A DNA stretch of 64,000 bases. Origin: Seohaeicola saemankumensis (GTDB lineage: Bacteria > Pseudomonadota > Alphaproteobacteria > Rhodobacterales > Rhodobacteraceae). A program made the position numbers and the translations under genes. The notes below the pieces were generated by a model. The model was not told the origin of the DNA. It did no database searches and saw only the letters and a program-made list of their open reading frames with translations. The stretch covers positions 1-64,000 of the forward strand of contig NZ_JAIUZI010000008.1 in the NCBI RefSeq assembly GCF_020171285.1, in the 5' to 3' direction. Positions 19,882-30,352 of the stretch are shown here, piece after piece; position 1 is the first letter of the stretch, and the number at the start of each line of letters is the position of its first letter.

Positions 19882-19911
19882 CTGGAGACCTGTTGCGCCG
19901 AGGGGGAAGCC

Positions 19912-21306
19912 ATGGCCGCGAATACTTTTGATCTGATCGTCATCGGTGCCGGGCCGGGCGGCTATGTCGCCGCGATCCGCGGTGCGCAGCTGGGGCTGAA
20001 AACCGCCATCGTCGAACGCGAACACCTGGGCGGCATCTGCCTGAACTGGGGCTGCATCCCGACCAAGGCGCTGCTGCGCTCGTCCGAGGTCTTTCACCTG
20101 ATGGAGCGGGCCAAGGATTTCGGCCTTAAGGCCGACAACATCGGCTATGACCTCGACGCCGTCGTGAAACGTTCGCGCGGGGTGGCGGCGCAGCTGTCGG
20201 GCGGCATCGGCCACCTGATGAAAAAGAACAAGATCACCGTGGTGATGGGCGAGGCGACGATCCCCGCCAAGGACAAGGTCACCGTCAAGACCGACAAGGG
20301 CACCGAAGAGCTGACGGCAAAGAACATCGTTCTGGCCACCGGCGCGCGCGCCCGCGAACTACCGGGGCTCGAGGCCGACGGCGATCTGGTCTGGACCTAC
20401 AAGCACGCGCTGCAGCCGGTGAGGATGCCCAAGAAACTGCTGGTCATCGGATCGGGCGCCATCGGCATCGAATTCGCCAGCTTCTATAACACGCTGGGCG
20501 CCGACACGACCGTGGTCGAGGTGATGGACCGCGTGCTGCCGGTCGAAGACGCCGAAATCAGCGCCTTTGCCAAGAAGCAGTTCGTCAAACAGGGCATGAA
20601 GATCATGGAGAAAGCCATGGTCAAGCAGCTCGACCGCGCCAAAGGCAAGGTCACCGCGCATATCGAGGTCGGCGGCAAGGTCGAAAAGCAGGAATTCGAC
20701 ACCGTGATTTCCGCCGTGGGCATCGTCGGCAATGTCGAAAACCTCGGGCTGGAGGCGTTGGGCGTCAAGATCGACCGCACCCATGTGGTGACGGATGAAT
20801 TCTGCCGCACCGGTGTCGACAGGCTCTATGCCATCGGCGACATCGCCGGCGCGCCCTGGCTGGCGCACAAGGCGTCGCACGAGGGCGTCATGGTGGCCGA
20901 GCTGATCGCGGGCAAGCACGCGCATCCGGTCAAGCCTGAATCGATTGCCGGCTGCACCTATTGCCACCCGCAGGTGGCCAGCGTCGGCTATACCGAGGCC
21001 AAGGCCAAGGAACTGGGCTACGACATCAAGGTCGGTCGCTTCCCCTTTATCGGCAACGGCAAGGCGATCGCGCTGGGCGAACCCGAGGGCATGGTGAAAA
21101 CCGTCTTCGACGCCAAGACCGGCGAGTTGCTGGGCGCCCATATGGTCGGGGCCGAGGTCACCGAGATGATCCAGGGCTACGTGGTGGGCCGCCAGCTGGA
21201 AACCACCGAAGAAGACCTGATGAACACGGTCTTCCCGCATCCGACCCTGTCAGAGATGATGCACGAAAGCGTGCTCGACGCTTTCGGGCGCGTTATCCAC
21301 ATGTAA
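19912..21306 (+). CDS. lpdA: Dihydrolipoyl dehydrogenase
   Basis: A 464-residue E3 flavoprotein that reoxidises dihydrolipoamide in 2-oxoacid dehydrogenase complexes or the glycine cleavage system. FAD-binding GAGPGG is at 12-17, the redox disulfide GGICLNWGCIPTKAL contains C43 and C48, the NAD-binding fold has GSGAIGIEFASF, and the C-terminal HPHPTLSE-like FPHPTLSEMMHE carries the catalytic His. The ATG at 19912 has an AGGGGGA ribosome binding site. No E1/E2 genes are nearby, so which complex it serves is unknown. Confidence 0.96.
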   Translation: MAANTFDLIVIGAGPGGYVAAIRGAQLGLKTAIVEREHLGGICLNWGCIPTKALLRSSEVFHLMERAKDFGLKADNIGYDLDAVVKRSRGVAAQLSGGIGHLMKKNKITVVMGEATIPAKDKVTVKTDKGTEELTAKNIVLATGARARELPGLEADGDLVWTYKHALQPVRMPKKLLVIGSGAIGIEFASFYNTLGADTTVVEVMDRVLPVEDAEISAFAKKQFVKQGMKIMEKAMVKQLDRAKGKVTAHIEVGGKVEKQEFDTVISAVGIVGNVENLGLEALGVKIDRTHVVTDEFCRTGVDRLYAIGDIAGAPWLAHKASHEGVMVAELIAGKHAHPVKPESIAGCTYCHPQVASVGYTEAKAKELGYDIKVGRFPFIGNGKAIALGEPEGMVKTVFDAKTGELLGAHMVGAEVTEMIQGYVVGRQLETTEEDLMNTVFPHPTLSEMMHESVLDAFGRVIHM

Positions 21307-21310
21307 AGCG

Positions 21311-21964
21311 TCAGAACTCGACCTCGAGCTCGACGATCTCGTCGGGCTCTTCCAGGGCGCCCTTGGTCCATTCGACCATCGGCGCCCAATTCATGATGGT
21401 GTCCACATACCCCTGCAGCGTGTCGTCCAGCGGCACCGAGTAGGTGTTGAACCGGGTGCAAACCGGCGCATACATGGCGTCCGCCACGGTCGGGGTCCCG
21501 AACAGGAACGGCCCGCCATAGGTATCCAGGCATTCGTGCCAGATCGTCTTGATCCGCTCCACGTCCGGCCGCGCACCGGAAAAGATCTTGAACGTCTCGT
21601 GCTTGGCCTTCAGGTTCATCGGTAGCGCCGAGCGCAGGTTGTAGAACCCCGAATGCATCTCGCCCGCAACCGCCCGGCAATGGGCGCGCACCCCGATGTC
21701 ATCGGGGAACAGTCCGGCCTTGGGCTTGATTTCATACAGGTATTCGGCGATCGCCAGCGTGTCCCAGACATCGACCGTATCGTCGGTCAGGCGCGGCACC
21801 AGAACCGATGGCGTCAGCAGCAGCAGTTCCTGGCGTGCGTCGGGGCTGTCCATGTCGACCATGGCCTCGGTGAACTCCAGCCCGGCCATCTTGCACAGCA
21901 GCCAGCCACGCAGCGACCAGGAGGAATAGTTTTTCGATGAAATTGTAAGCGTTGCGCCGGTCAT
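21311..21964 (-). CDS. Glutathione S-transferase family protein
   Basis: A 217-residue GST. The N-terminal thioredoxin-like domain begins TLTISSKNYSSWSLRGWLL, with a serine-type active site, and continues with VPRL and the helical C-terminal domain. The catalytic specificity is unknown. The start has a GGAGG site. Its stop lies 4 bases from the lpdA stop, so the two genes converge with almost no spacer. Confidence 0.88.
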   Translation of the reverse strand: MTGATLTISSKNYSSWSLRGWLLCKMAGLEFTEAMVDMDSPDARQELLLLTPSVLVPRLTDDTVDVWDTLAIAEYLYEIKPKAGLFPDDIGVRAHCRAVAGEMHSGFYNLRSALPMNLKAKHETFKIFSGARPDVERIKTIWHECLDTYGGPFLFGTPTVADAMYAPVCTRFNTYSVPLDDTLQGYVDTIMNWAPMVEWTKGALEEPDEIVELEVEF

Positions 21965-22079
21965 TTGGCCTCCGATCCGATCTATTTGCGTCGTCTGCCA
22001 CCGCAGGCCGCCTGTTTTTCGTCGCATTCCCCGGGGGGACGTGGCTAGGGTTTTCAAGGGTTAACACAGGCGGAACGCT

Positions 22080-23291
22080 ATGCTTTATGCGACTTATCAG
22101 GGACTTGATGATTTTATCAGCCCTTTGCGAACTTCGGCACGGATGGCATTGAACTTCATGCCAATGGTGGACGGGCCCTTTGCCGCCATGACCCGTCACC
22201 AGTCGGCGTTCATGGAAATGCTGTCGCGGTTCCAGCTGACCCACAGCCGCCCGAAATACGGAATCAACAGCGTCGAGATCAACAACCGCATCGTGCCGGT
22301 GACCGAAGAGGTCGTGCTCGACATGCCCTTTGGCAACCTTCTGCGGTTCCGCCGCGACACCGACACGGTTCAGCCCAAGGTGCTGGTGACCGCGCCGCTG
22401 TCGGGCCATTTCGCCACCCTGCTGGCGGGCACCGTGCGGACCCTGCTGCGCGATCATGACGTCTATATCACCGATTGGAAAAATGCCCGCGACGTGCCGC
22501 GCAGCGCCGGGCGTTTCGGGGTGGATGACTACATCGCCTATCTGATCCGCTTCATGGAAGAGATCGGACCCGGCGGCCACCTGCTCGGCGTCTGCCAGCC
22601 CTGCGTTCAGGCGCTCGCCGCCGTGGCGATCATGTCCGAGGACGACAATCCCGCCACCCCTCGGACCATGACCCTGATGGCCGGACCGGTGGACGTGCGC
22701 GAAAGCCCGACCGAGGTCAACCACCTCGCCTTTGACAAGCCGCTCAGCTGGTTCCAGAACAACGTCATCGCGCGGGTGCCGATGCGCTTTGCCGGGGCAG
22801 GGCGCAAGGTCTACCCCGGCTTTGTCCAGCTCACCGCCTTCATGAACATGAACATGGACCGCCACCAGGCACAGCACAAGAAACTCTATGACCACCTTGT
22901 CGCCGGCGAGCAGGAAGAAGCCAACCGGATCAAGGACTTCTACGACGAATACTTTGCCGTGCTGGACCTGACCGAGGAATTCTATATCGAAACCGTCGAC
23001 CGGGTGTTCCAAAAGGCGGACCTGGCACGGGGTGAATTCATGTACAAGGGCCGCCGCGTCAACCCTTCGGCGATCCGCAAGACCGCGCTGCTGACGGTCG
23101 AGGGCGGGCGCGACGACATCTGCGGGCTGGGCCAGACGGCGGCGGCACACGATCTGTGTTCGTCCCTGCGGCCACACCTGAAACGGCATCACCTGCAGGC
23201 CAACGTCGGCCACTACGGTGTGTTCAACGGCCGCCGTTGGGAACACGACATCTACCCGGTGGTCCGCAACTTGATCCTGGCGATGGAATAG
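22080..23291 (+). CDS. phaZ: Intracellular polyhydroxyalkanoate depolymerase
   Basis: A 403-residue protein of the intracellular PHB depolymerase family, which mobilises stored polyhydroxyalkanoate. The family start MLYATYQGLDDFISPLR is present. The alpha/beta-hydrolase nucleophile elbow is GVCQP with cysteine C172 in place of serine, as in the Ralstonia PhaZa1 group. The C-terminal QANVGHYGVFNGRRW holds the likely catalytic His. It is the only PHA gene in the window. Confidence 0.93.
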   Translation: MLYATYQGLDDFISPLRTSARMALNFMPMVDGPFAAMTRHQSAFMEMLSRFQLTHSRPKYGINSVEINNRIVPVTEEVVLDMPFGNLLRFRRDTDTVQPKVLVTAPLSGHFATLLAGTVRTLLRDHDVYITDWKNARDVPRSAGRFGVDDYIAYLIRFMEEIGPGGHLLGVCQPCVQALAAVAIMSEDDNPATPRTMTLMAGPVDVRESPTEVNHLAFDKPLSWFQNNVIARVPMRFAGAGRKVYPGFVQLTAFMNMNMDRHQAQHKKLYDHLVAGEQEEANRIKDFYDEYFAVLDLTEEFYIETVDRVFQKADLARGEFMYKGRRVNPSAIRKTALLTVEGGRDDICGLGQTAAAHDLCSSLRPHLKRHHLQANVGHYGVFNGRRWEHDIYPVVRNLILAME

Positions 23292-23314
23292 GCGGCTGCG
23301 ATTGCCCGCATCGG

Positions 23315-23350
23315 GCTCCTGTGGTTAGCTCGCCGCAAAACCACGGGAGC
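23315..23350 (+). promoter_or_regulatory. Ribosome-binding-site-masking hairpin before the methyltransferase gene
   Basis: Bases 23315-23326 (GCTCCTGTGGTT) pair fully with 23339-23350 (AACCACGGGAGC), counting one U.G pair, around a 12-base loop. The Shine-Dalgarno GGGAG lies inside the 3' arm and the start codon is at 23355. Translation should therefore depend on opening the stem. It might also serve as a phaZ terminator, but no T-run follows. Confidence 0.55.
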
Positions 23351-23354
23351 AGTC

Positions 23355-23912
23355 ATGCCAAGCCTCAATCGCATCGCCATGGGCCGGGCCAGCCGCAAGA
23401 TGATCCGCGACCTCGGTCCCGATATCGATGTCGCCGAAATCTCGGGCAAATGGGGGGCGATGTTCGATTTCCGCAGCTACCGGCGGTTCATCTATCCTGA
23501 ATACGACGTCTGCATCGACCCGTTTACCGACGAGAGCGGCGCCGTGTTCCAGTTCGACCTGATCCTTGCCAATCAGGTCTGGGAACATCTCGACCGGCCC
23601 TACCGCGCCACGCAGAACGTGCACGCGATGCTGAAACCGGGCGGGCATTTCTGGCTGGCGGTGCCGTTCTTCATCCCGTTTCACGCCGCCCCGATGGACT
23701 GCTCGCGCTGGACCGCGCGCGGGCTGACCAACCTGCTGGTGGAATGCGGCTTTGACCGGTCCGAGATCCGCGCCGAACAATGGGGCAACCGCAACGCCGC
23801 CCTGCGCAACATGGAGCCGCGCTGGCCACCGCAATACAACGCCGAAACCGACGATCTGAAAAACGATCCCAACATGCCGATCTGCGCCTGGGCGATTGCC
23901 CGCAAGACGTAA
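23355..23912 (+). CDS. Class I SAM-dependent methyltransferase-like protein
   Basis: A 185-residue compact methyltransferase-like protein. After VAEISGKWG, in place of the usual glycine-rich motif I, come FDLILANQVWEHL (motif IV-like) and AMLKPGGHFWLAVPFF (motif V-like), as in Methyltransf_11 type enzymes. It is shorter than most, and the SAM-binding glycine loop is weak, so activity needs proof. The methyl acceptor is unknown. Its ribosome binding site lies inside a 12-bp hairpin. Confidence 0.75.
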   Translation: MPSLNRIAMGRASRKMIRDLGPDIDVAEISGKWGAMFDFRSYRRFIYPEYDVCIDPFTDESGAVFQFDLILANQVWEHLDRPYRATQNVHAMLKPGGHFWLAVPFFIPFHAAPMDCSRWTARGLTNLLVECGFDRSEIRAEQWGNRNAALRNMEPRWPPQYNAETDDLKNDPNMPICAWAIARKT

Positions 23913-23916
23913 GCGG

Positions 23917-24276
23917 TCAGCCCCGTTCGACCGCGCCGCCCGCTTTGACCCAATGGCCAAAGCCGCCGATGTTGTGCACGTCCTCATAGCCCAGCTGGCG
24001 CAGGGTATTGGCCGCCGCGCCCGACCGGCCGCCCGAGGCGCAATAGATCGCGATCCGGCTGGTGCTGTTCAGGTCCGGGTGAAAATCCGGGTGCCGGGGG
24101 TCGGCCATGTCGCGCAGGCGCATCAGCGGGATATGCAGCGCACCCTGCGCCTTGCCCGACATCGCCACTTCGCCATGCTCGCGCACGTCGATCACCGTGA
24201 CGCTGCCGTCCCGCGCGCCCTCGATCGCCTCAGCCGGGCTCATGCCCGGTGCCTGCTTCTGCCTGAAGAAAAACAT
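23917..24276 (-). CDS. Rhodanese-like domain protein
   Basis: A 119-residue single-domain rhodanese. [15 protein letters not shown] is the characteristic CDC25/rhodanese homology segment, and the active loop is CASGGR with C79 at its start, suited to carrying a persulfide. It probably moves sulfur in the cytoplasm; the partner is unknown. I start at MFFFRQKQ, since the longer frame adds 19 poorly conserved residues. Its stop lies 5 bases from the convergent methyltransferase stop. Confidence 0.88.
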   Translation of the reverse strand: MFFFRQKQAPGMSPAEAIEGARDGSVTVIDVREHGEVAMSGKAQGALHIPLMRLRDMADPRHPDFHPDLNSTSRIAIYCASGGRSGAAANTLRQLGYEDVHNIGGFGHWVKAGGAVERG

Positions 24277-24377
24277 CGTCGCCGAATCCTCTGGTTCCGG
24301 TCCCCGTGGACCCGATCGCCTCTCAAATAACATTCAAGATCGTGAATTTAAAGCGGGGAAGTGGCGTTTTTGCGCTC

Positions 24378-24392
24378 GTTCACTCTTTGTTC
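24378..24392 (+). promoter_or_regulatory. LexA (SOS) box before uvrA
   Basis: GTTCACTCTTTGTTC is an exact match to GTTC-N7-GTTC, the LexA-binding direct repeat of alphaproteobacteria, 64 bases upstream of the uvrA start. The gene and site type agree, so DNA-damage induction is very likely. Confidence 0.88.
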
Positions 24393-24455
24393 ACGTTTTT
24401 TGGTTGGAGACTCGCCCGGCTTCGCCTAAATCAGGGGCACCAACGTGGGGGCACC

Positions 24456-27317
<2,862 letters not shown>

Positions 27318-27341
27318 CCCGCAAAAACCGCCGCTCGCGCG

Positions 27342-28472
27342 TCAGAAAAAGTCGAAATTGTCCGCTGTCAGATCGGCGGCGGCCAATGTGTTTCCGGCAT
27401 CGCGCAGGATCAGCACCTCGCTGCCATAGGCGATCCGCACGTTGCCGTTGGACATGTCCGTGATCGCGAGCGCGCCATAGCTGGTCCCCTGCAGCCGCAG
27501 CGTATCCACGCCCAGCTCGAAATCGGTCACCACGTCGCGGTCGCCATCCGCTACCAGCACAAAGATATCCGCATCCGCGCCACCGGTCAGCCGGTCCTCG
27601 CCGGCGCCGTCGCGCAGGGTGTCGGCGCCGGTCTTGCCCAGCAGGATGTCGTCGTCGATGCCGCCGTCCAGCATGTCGTCACCCGACCCGCCCCGCAGGG
27701 TGTCGTCGCCCGGTCCGCCCTGCACCGTGTCATCGCCGCCGCGCCCGTCAATCCGGTCGTCGCCCTGGCTGCCGGTGATGGTCTCGTTGCCGCGCCGGCC
27801 CAGGATGTTGGGCAGGTTCAGCGCACTGACCATCTGCGAGAAATCCAGCGCCCCGTCGCGCGCGACGAAAAAGTCGAAATTGCCGAAATCGACCACCTCG
27901 GGCGCGGACCCGGCGGGCTGTGTGACCATCTCATAGGTGACATCGGCCTGCTGCAGAAAGGTGTCCTGGGTCAGGTCGGTATCGCCCAGCAGCAGCGTCT
28001 GCACGATCCCCGCATGCCCCAGCGCCGAGACGAACATCTGGTAAGTGCCCGACTGGATCCCGGCAAAAACGGCGGTGCCGTCCACGTCCGTTTCGCTGGC
28101 CACCGTGTTGCCATAGACATCGACAATCGTCACCGTGGCATCGTCGACCAGCGGCGCGGTCGGGTCCCAATAGGTCATCTCGTCCGAAATCGTAACCGTC
28201 AGCGTCACCAGCGAGGCCACATCCATCATCGGCGCGGCGGTCTGCGTCGCGCCAGAGGCCAGGCTCACCAGCAGCGGCCCGGTCTGATAGAACCCGTCCG
28301 CCTCCGCCGAGACATAGAACTGGCCCTGCGGCAGCCCCTGCAGCGTGTCGCCGTCATCGACCCGGTAATGGGTGACCACCGGCTGCATGCTGCTGTCCAA
28401 CAGGGTCACGCGGGCGCCGGTGATCGGCTGTCCCGTTCCGTCTTGCAGGGTGAGGGTCAGGCTGGCGGTCAT
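27342..28472 (-). CDS. RTX protein with N-terminal carboxypeptidase-regulatory-like domain
   Basis: A 376-residue protein. The N-terminal about 180 residues contain two beta-sandwich segments of carboxypeptidase-regulatory/Cna-B type (GQPITGARVTLLDSSMQPV, and DATVTIVDVYGNTVASETDV). These are followed by about six RTX GGxGxD repeats and a type I secretion-like tail ending TADNFDFF. There is no Sec signal. It is probably an extracellular Ca-dependent surface or biofilm protein. It is unrelated in its N-terminus to the two RTX paralogs at 9.3-12 kb. Confidence 0.85.
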   Translation of the reverse strand: MTASLTLTLQDGTGQPITGARVTLLDSSMQPVVTHYRVDDGDTLQGLPQGQFYVSAEADGFYQTGPLLVSLASGATQTAAPMMDVASLVTLTVTISDEMTYWDPTAPLVDDATVTIVDVYGNTVASETDVDGTAVFAGIQSGTYQMFVSALGHAGIVQTLLLGDTDLTQDTFLQQADVTYEMVTQPAGSAPEVVDFGNFDFFVARDGALDFSQMVSALNLPNILGRRGNETITGSQGDDRIDGRGGDDTVQGGPGDDTLRGGSGDDMLDGGIDDDILLGKTGADTLRDGAGEDRLTGGADADIFVLVADGDRDVVTDFELGVDTLRLQGTSYGALAITDMSNGNVRIAYGSEVLILRDAGNTLAAADLTADNFDFF

Positions 28473-28650
28473 TCAATGGCCCCGATGAAAACAGAACGGA
28501 AAGACTTGGCGAAAATTCGGTACCGGAAAACCTAGCACCTGCTGGCGCGACAACGCAACCTTGACGACACCGGCGCTCACCGGTCCCGATACTGCCCCCG
28601 TGACACGGGCCGGCGCGCGTGCCAGTCTGAAAAAAACCGCGGAGGACCAC

Positions 28651-29238
28651 ATGCGCAAGCTTCAGACACAGGGCGTGCACCACATCACGCTGACCGGCGC
28701 CGACCGGCAGACCACCATAGATTTCTGGGAAGGCGTGCTTGGCATGCCCTTCGTCTTCGACCAGCCCAACCTCGACAACCCGGACGAAGGCCACGTCTAC
28801 TTCGACCCCGGCGACGGCCGGCTGATCACCGTCTTTACCAATGAAAACCGCAGCGGCACGCCCGACAGAACGCCGACCGACCCCGGCTGCGTGCACCACG
28901 TCGCCTTCTCGGTCAGCCAGGCCACCTTCTGGCAGGCGGTCGAACGGCTGGACGAACGCGGCATCAAACACTCGGGCCCCAAGGACCGGGGCTTCATGGA
29001 TTCGATCTATTTCACCGATCCGCTGGGCCTGCTGATCGAACTGGCCTCCTACCGGTTCGAGCCGCCCGCCGGCTGCACCCACGCCGAGGTGCTGCTGCGC
29101 GCCCACCGCATCCGCGTCGAACGCGGCGACCACCATATCGACCGCATCCACCTGGCGGACGCCATCGAACAGCTGGTCTACCGGCATCAGGATTCCCTGT
29201 CCTCCGACCGGATGCCCAAGGATCCTTACGGCGGTTGA
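28651..29238 (+). CDS. VOC (glyoxalase/extradiol dioxygenase) family protein
   Basis: A 195-residue vicinal-oxygen-chelate protein. The first module opens VHHITLTGADRQTTIDFWEGVLGM, with the His metal ligand; a second HHVAFSVSQATFWQAVERL supplies another, and the Glu ligand is likely in LLIELASYRF. It probably isomerises or cleaves a small substrate with a bound metal. I start at the ATG with a GGAGGA site at 28651 rather than 28561. It is divergent from the RTX gene. Confidence 0.85.
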   Translation: MRKLQTQGVHHITLTGADRQTTIDFWEGVLGMPFVFDQPNLDNPDEGHVYFDPGDGRLITVFTNENRSGTPDRTPTDPGCVHHVAFSVSQATFWQAVERLDERGIKHSGPKDRGFMDSIYFTDPLGLLIELASYRFEPPAGCTHAEVLLRAHRIRVERGDHHIDRIHLADAIEQLVYRHQDSLSSDRMPKDPYGG

Positions 29239-29276
29239 GGCAACCCGCCGCGCCTGAAACGGGCCTGCGGCCCCGT

Positions 29277-29314
29277 GCCTCCGGCGGGAGTATTTGCCGA
29301 AGAGATGAAAGGGG
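29277..29314 (-). repeat. Interspersed element, copy B
   Basis: Core CCCCTTTCATCTCTTCGGC then AAATACTCCCGCCGGAGGC read on the minus strand. On that strand a hairpin ACGGGGCC-GCA-GGCCCGT follows at about 29260-29276. It begins about 40 bases after the VOC gene stop. Copy C lies 112 bases away in the opposite orientation. Confidence 0.75.
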
Positions 29315-29426
29315 ACGCGCCGCCGGCTCGTGATCGGTTCACATGACCTGCCCGCCCAAGGCCGAACGATCAGGGAGCGGAGCGCCGCCCCCGGACCGGG
29401 ACCGCGCGCCGAAACCATACCCCTGG

Positions 29427-29458
29427 TTTCATCTCTTCGAAAAATACTCCCGCCGGAG
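29427..29458 (+). repeat. Interspersed element, copy C
   Basis: Core TTTCATCTCTTCGAAAAATACTCC shape with CGCCGGAG following, and a short GCGCCC/GGGGGC pairing downstream (29462-29480). It sits between convergent genes and runs up to the stop of the fused valine-pathway gene. Copies B and C have their 5' ends facing each other. Confidence 0.7.
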
Positions 29459-29479
29459 ACACGCGCCCGAAGGGGGCGT

Positions 29480-30352
29480 TCAGCTTCGGCCGCGCTTTTC
29501 GAACCGGGGCAGCATGGCGCTGAAATCGCGGCCCTTGCCGTCTTCCTCTTCGACAAACTGCGCATAAAGCGCTTGGGCCAGCGCGCCCATCGGGGTGTCT
29601 GCGTCGGCGCTTGCGGCGGCCTGCTGGCTCAGCCGCAGGTCCTTGAGCATCAGGTCGGCGGCAAACCCCGGTTTATAGTCGTTGTCGGCGGGCGATTGCG
29701 GCCCGACGCCCGGTGCCGGGCAATAGGCGTTCATCGTCCAGCTGTAGCCGGACGAGGTGCTGACCACGTCGAACATCTTCTGCCGGTCCAGCCCCAGCTT
29801 GTCGGCCAGGGCAAAGGCTTCGCAGGTGGCGATCATGGTGACGCCGAGGATCATGTTGTTGCAGATCTTGGCGGCCTGTCCCGCGCCCGAGGCACCGCAA
29901 TGCACCGCCTTCTGGCCCATGATGTCGAACAGCGGCCTGGCCTTTGCAAACCCCGCCTCGGTCCCGCCGGCCATAAAGGTCAGCGTACCGGCGCTGGCGC
30001 CGCCGACGCCGCCCGAGACGGGCGCGTCCACCGCCAGCAGCCCCGCTGCCTGTGCCTCTTCGGCCACCGCGCGGGCGCTGTCCACGTCGACGGTGGAACA
30101 ATCGACAAAAGCCGCGCCTGCCGTCATCGCGGGGATGATGTCTTTCGCCACGCTGCGCAGGATCGCGCCATTGGGCAGCATGGTGATCACCACATCCGCC
30201 CCGGTCGCGGCCTCGGCGGCCGAACCGGCCATGGTGACGCCCTCGATGCTGACATCGGCCATGTCAAAGCCGGTCACCGCGTGACCCGCGTTTGCCAGGT
30301 TGGCGGCCATCGGCCCGCCCATGTTTCCCAGCCCGATAAACCCGATCTTCAT
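29480..30352 (-). CDS. mmsB: Possible independently initiated 3-hydroxyisobutyrate dehydrogenase
   Basis: The 290-codon 3' part of the fused frame has its own ATG at 30352, preceded by a GAGGAGGAGGAG Shine-Dalgarno tract about 6 bases away. Its length and start (MKIGFIGLGNMGG) equal a normal stand-alone MmsB, which oxidises 3-hydroxyisobutyrate to methylmalonate semialdehyde with NAD. Whether the cell makes only the fusion, only this product by re-initiation, or both cannot be read from sequence. Confidence 0.6.
   Translation of the reverse strand: MKIGFIGLGNMGGPMAANLANAGHAVTGFDMADVSIEGVTMAGSAAEAATGADVVITMLPNGAILRSVAKDIIPAMTAGAAFVDCSTVDVDSARAVAEEAQAAGLLAVDAPVSGGVGGASAGTLTFMAGGTEAGFAKARPLFDIMGQKAVHCGASGAGQAAKICNNMILGVTMIATCEAFALADKLGLDRQKMFDVVSTSSGYSWTMNAYCPAPGVGPQSPADNDYKPGFAADLMLKDLRLSQQAAASADADTPMGALAQALYAQFVEEEDGKGRDFSAMLPRFEKRGRS

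Noticed and set aside
23355..23912. Reading the short methyltransferase as a broken gene
   Set aside because: It is compact but intact from start to stop with motifs in order; the weak SAM loop is recorded as a caution and not as evidence of decay.
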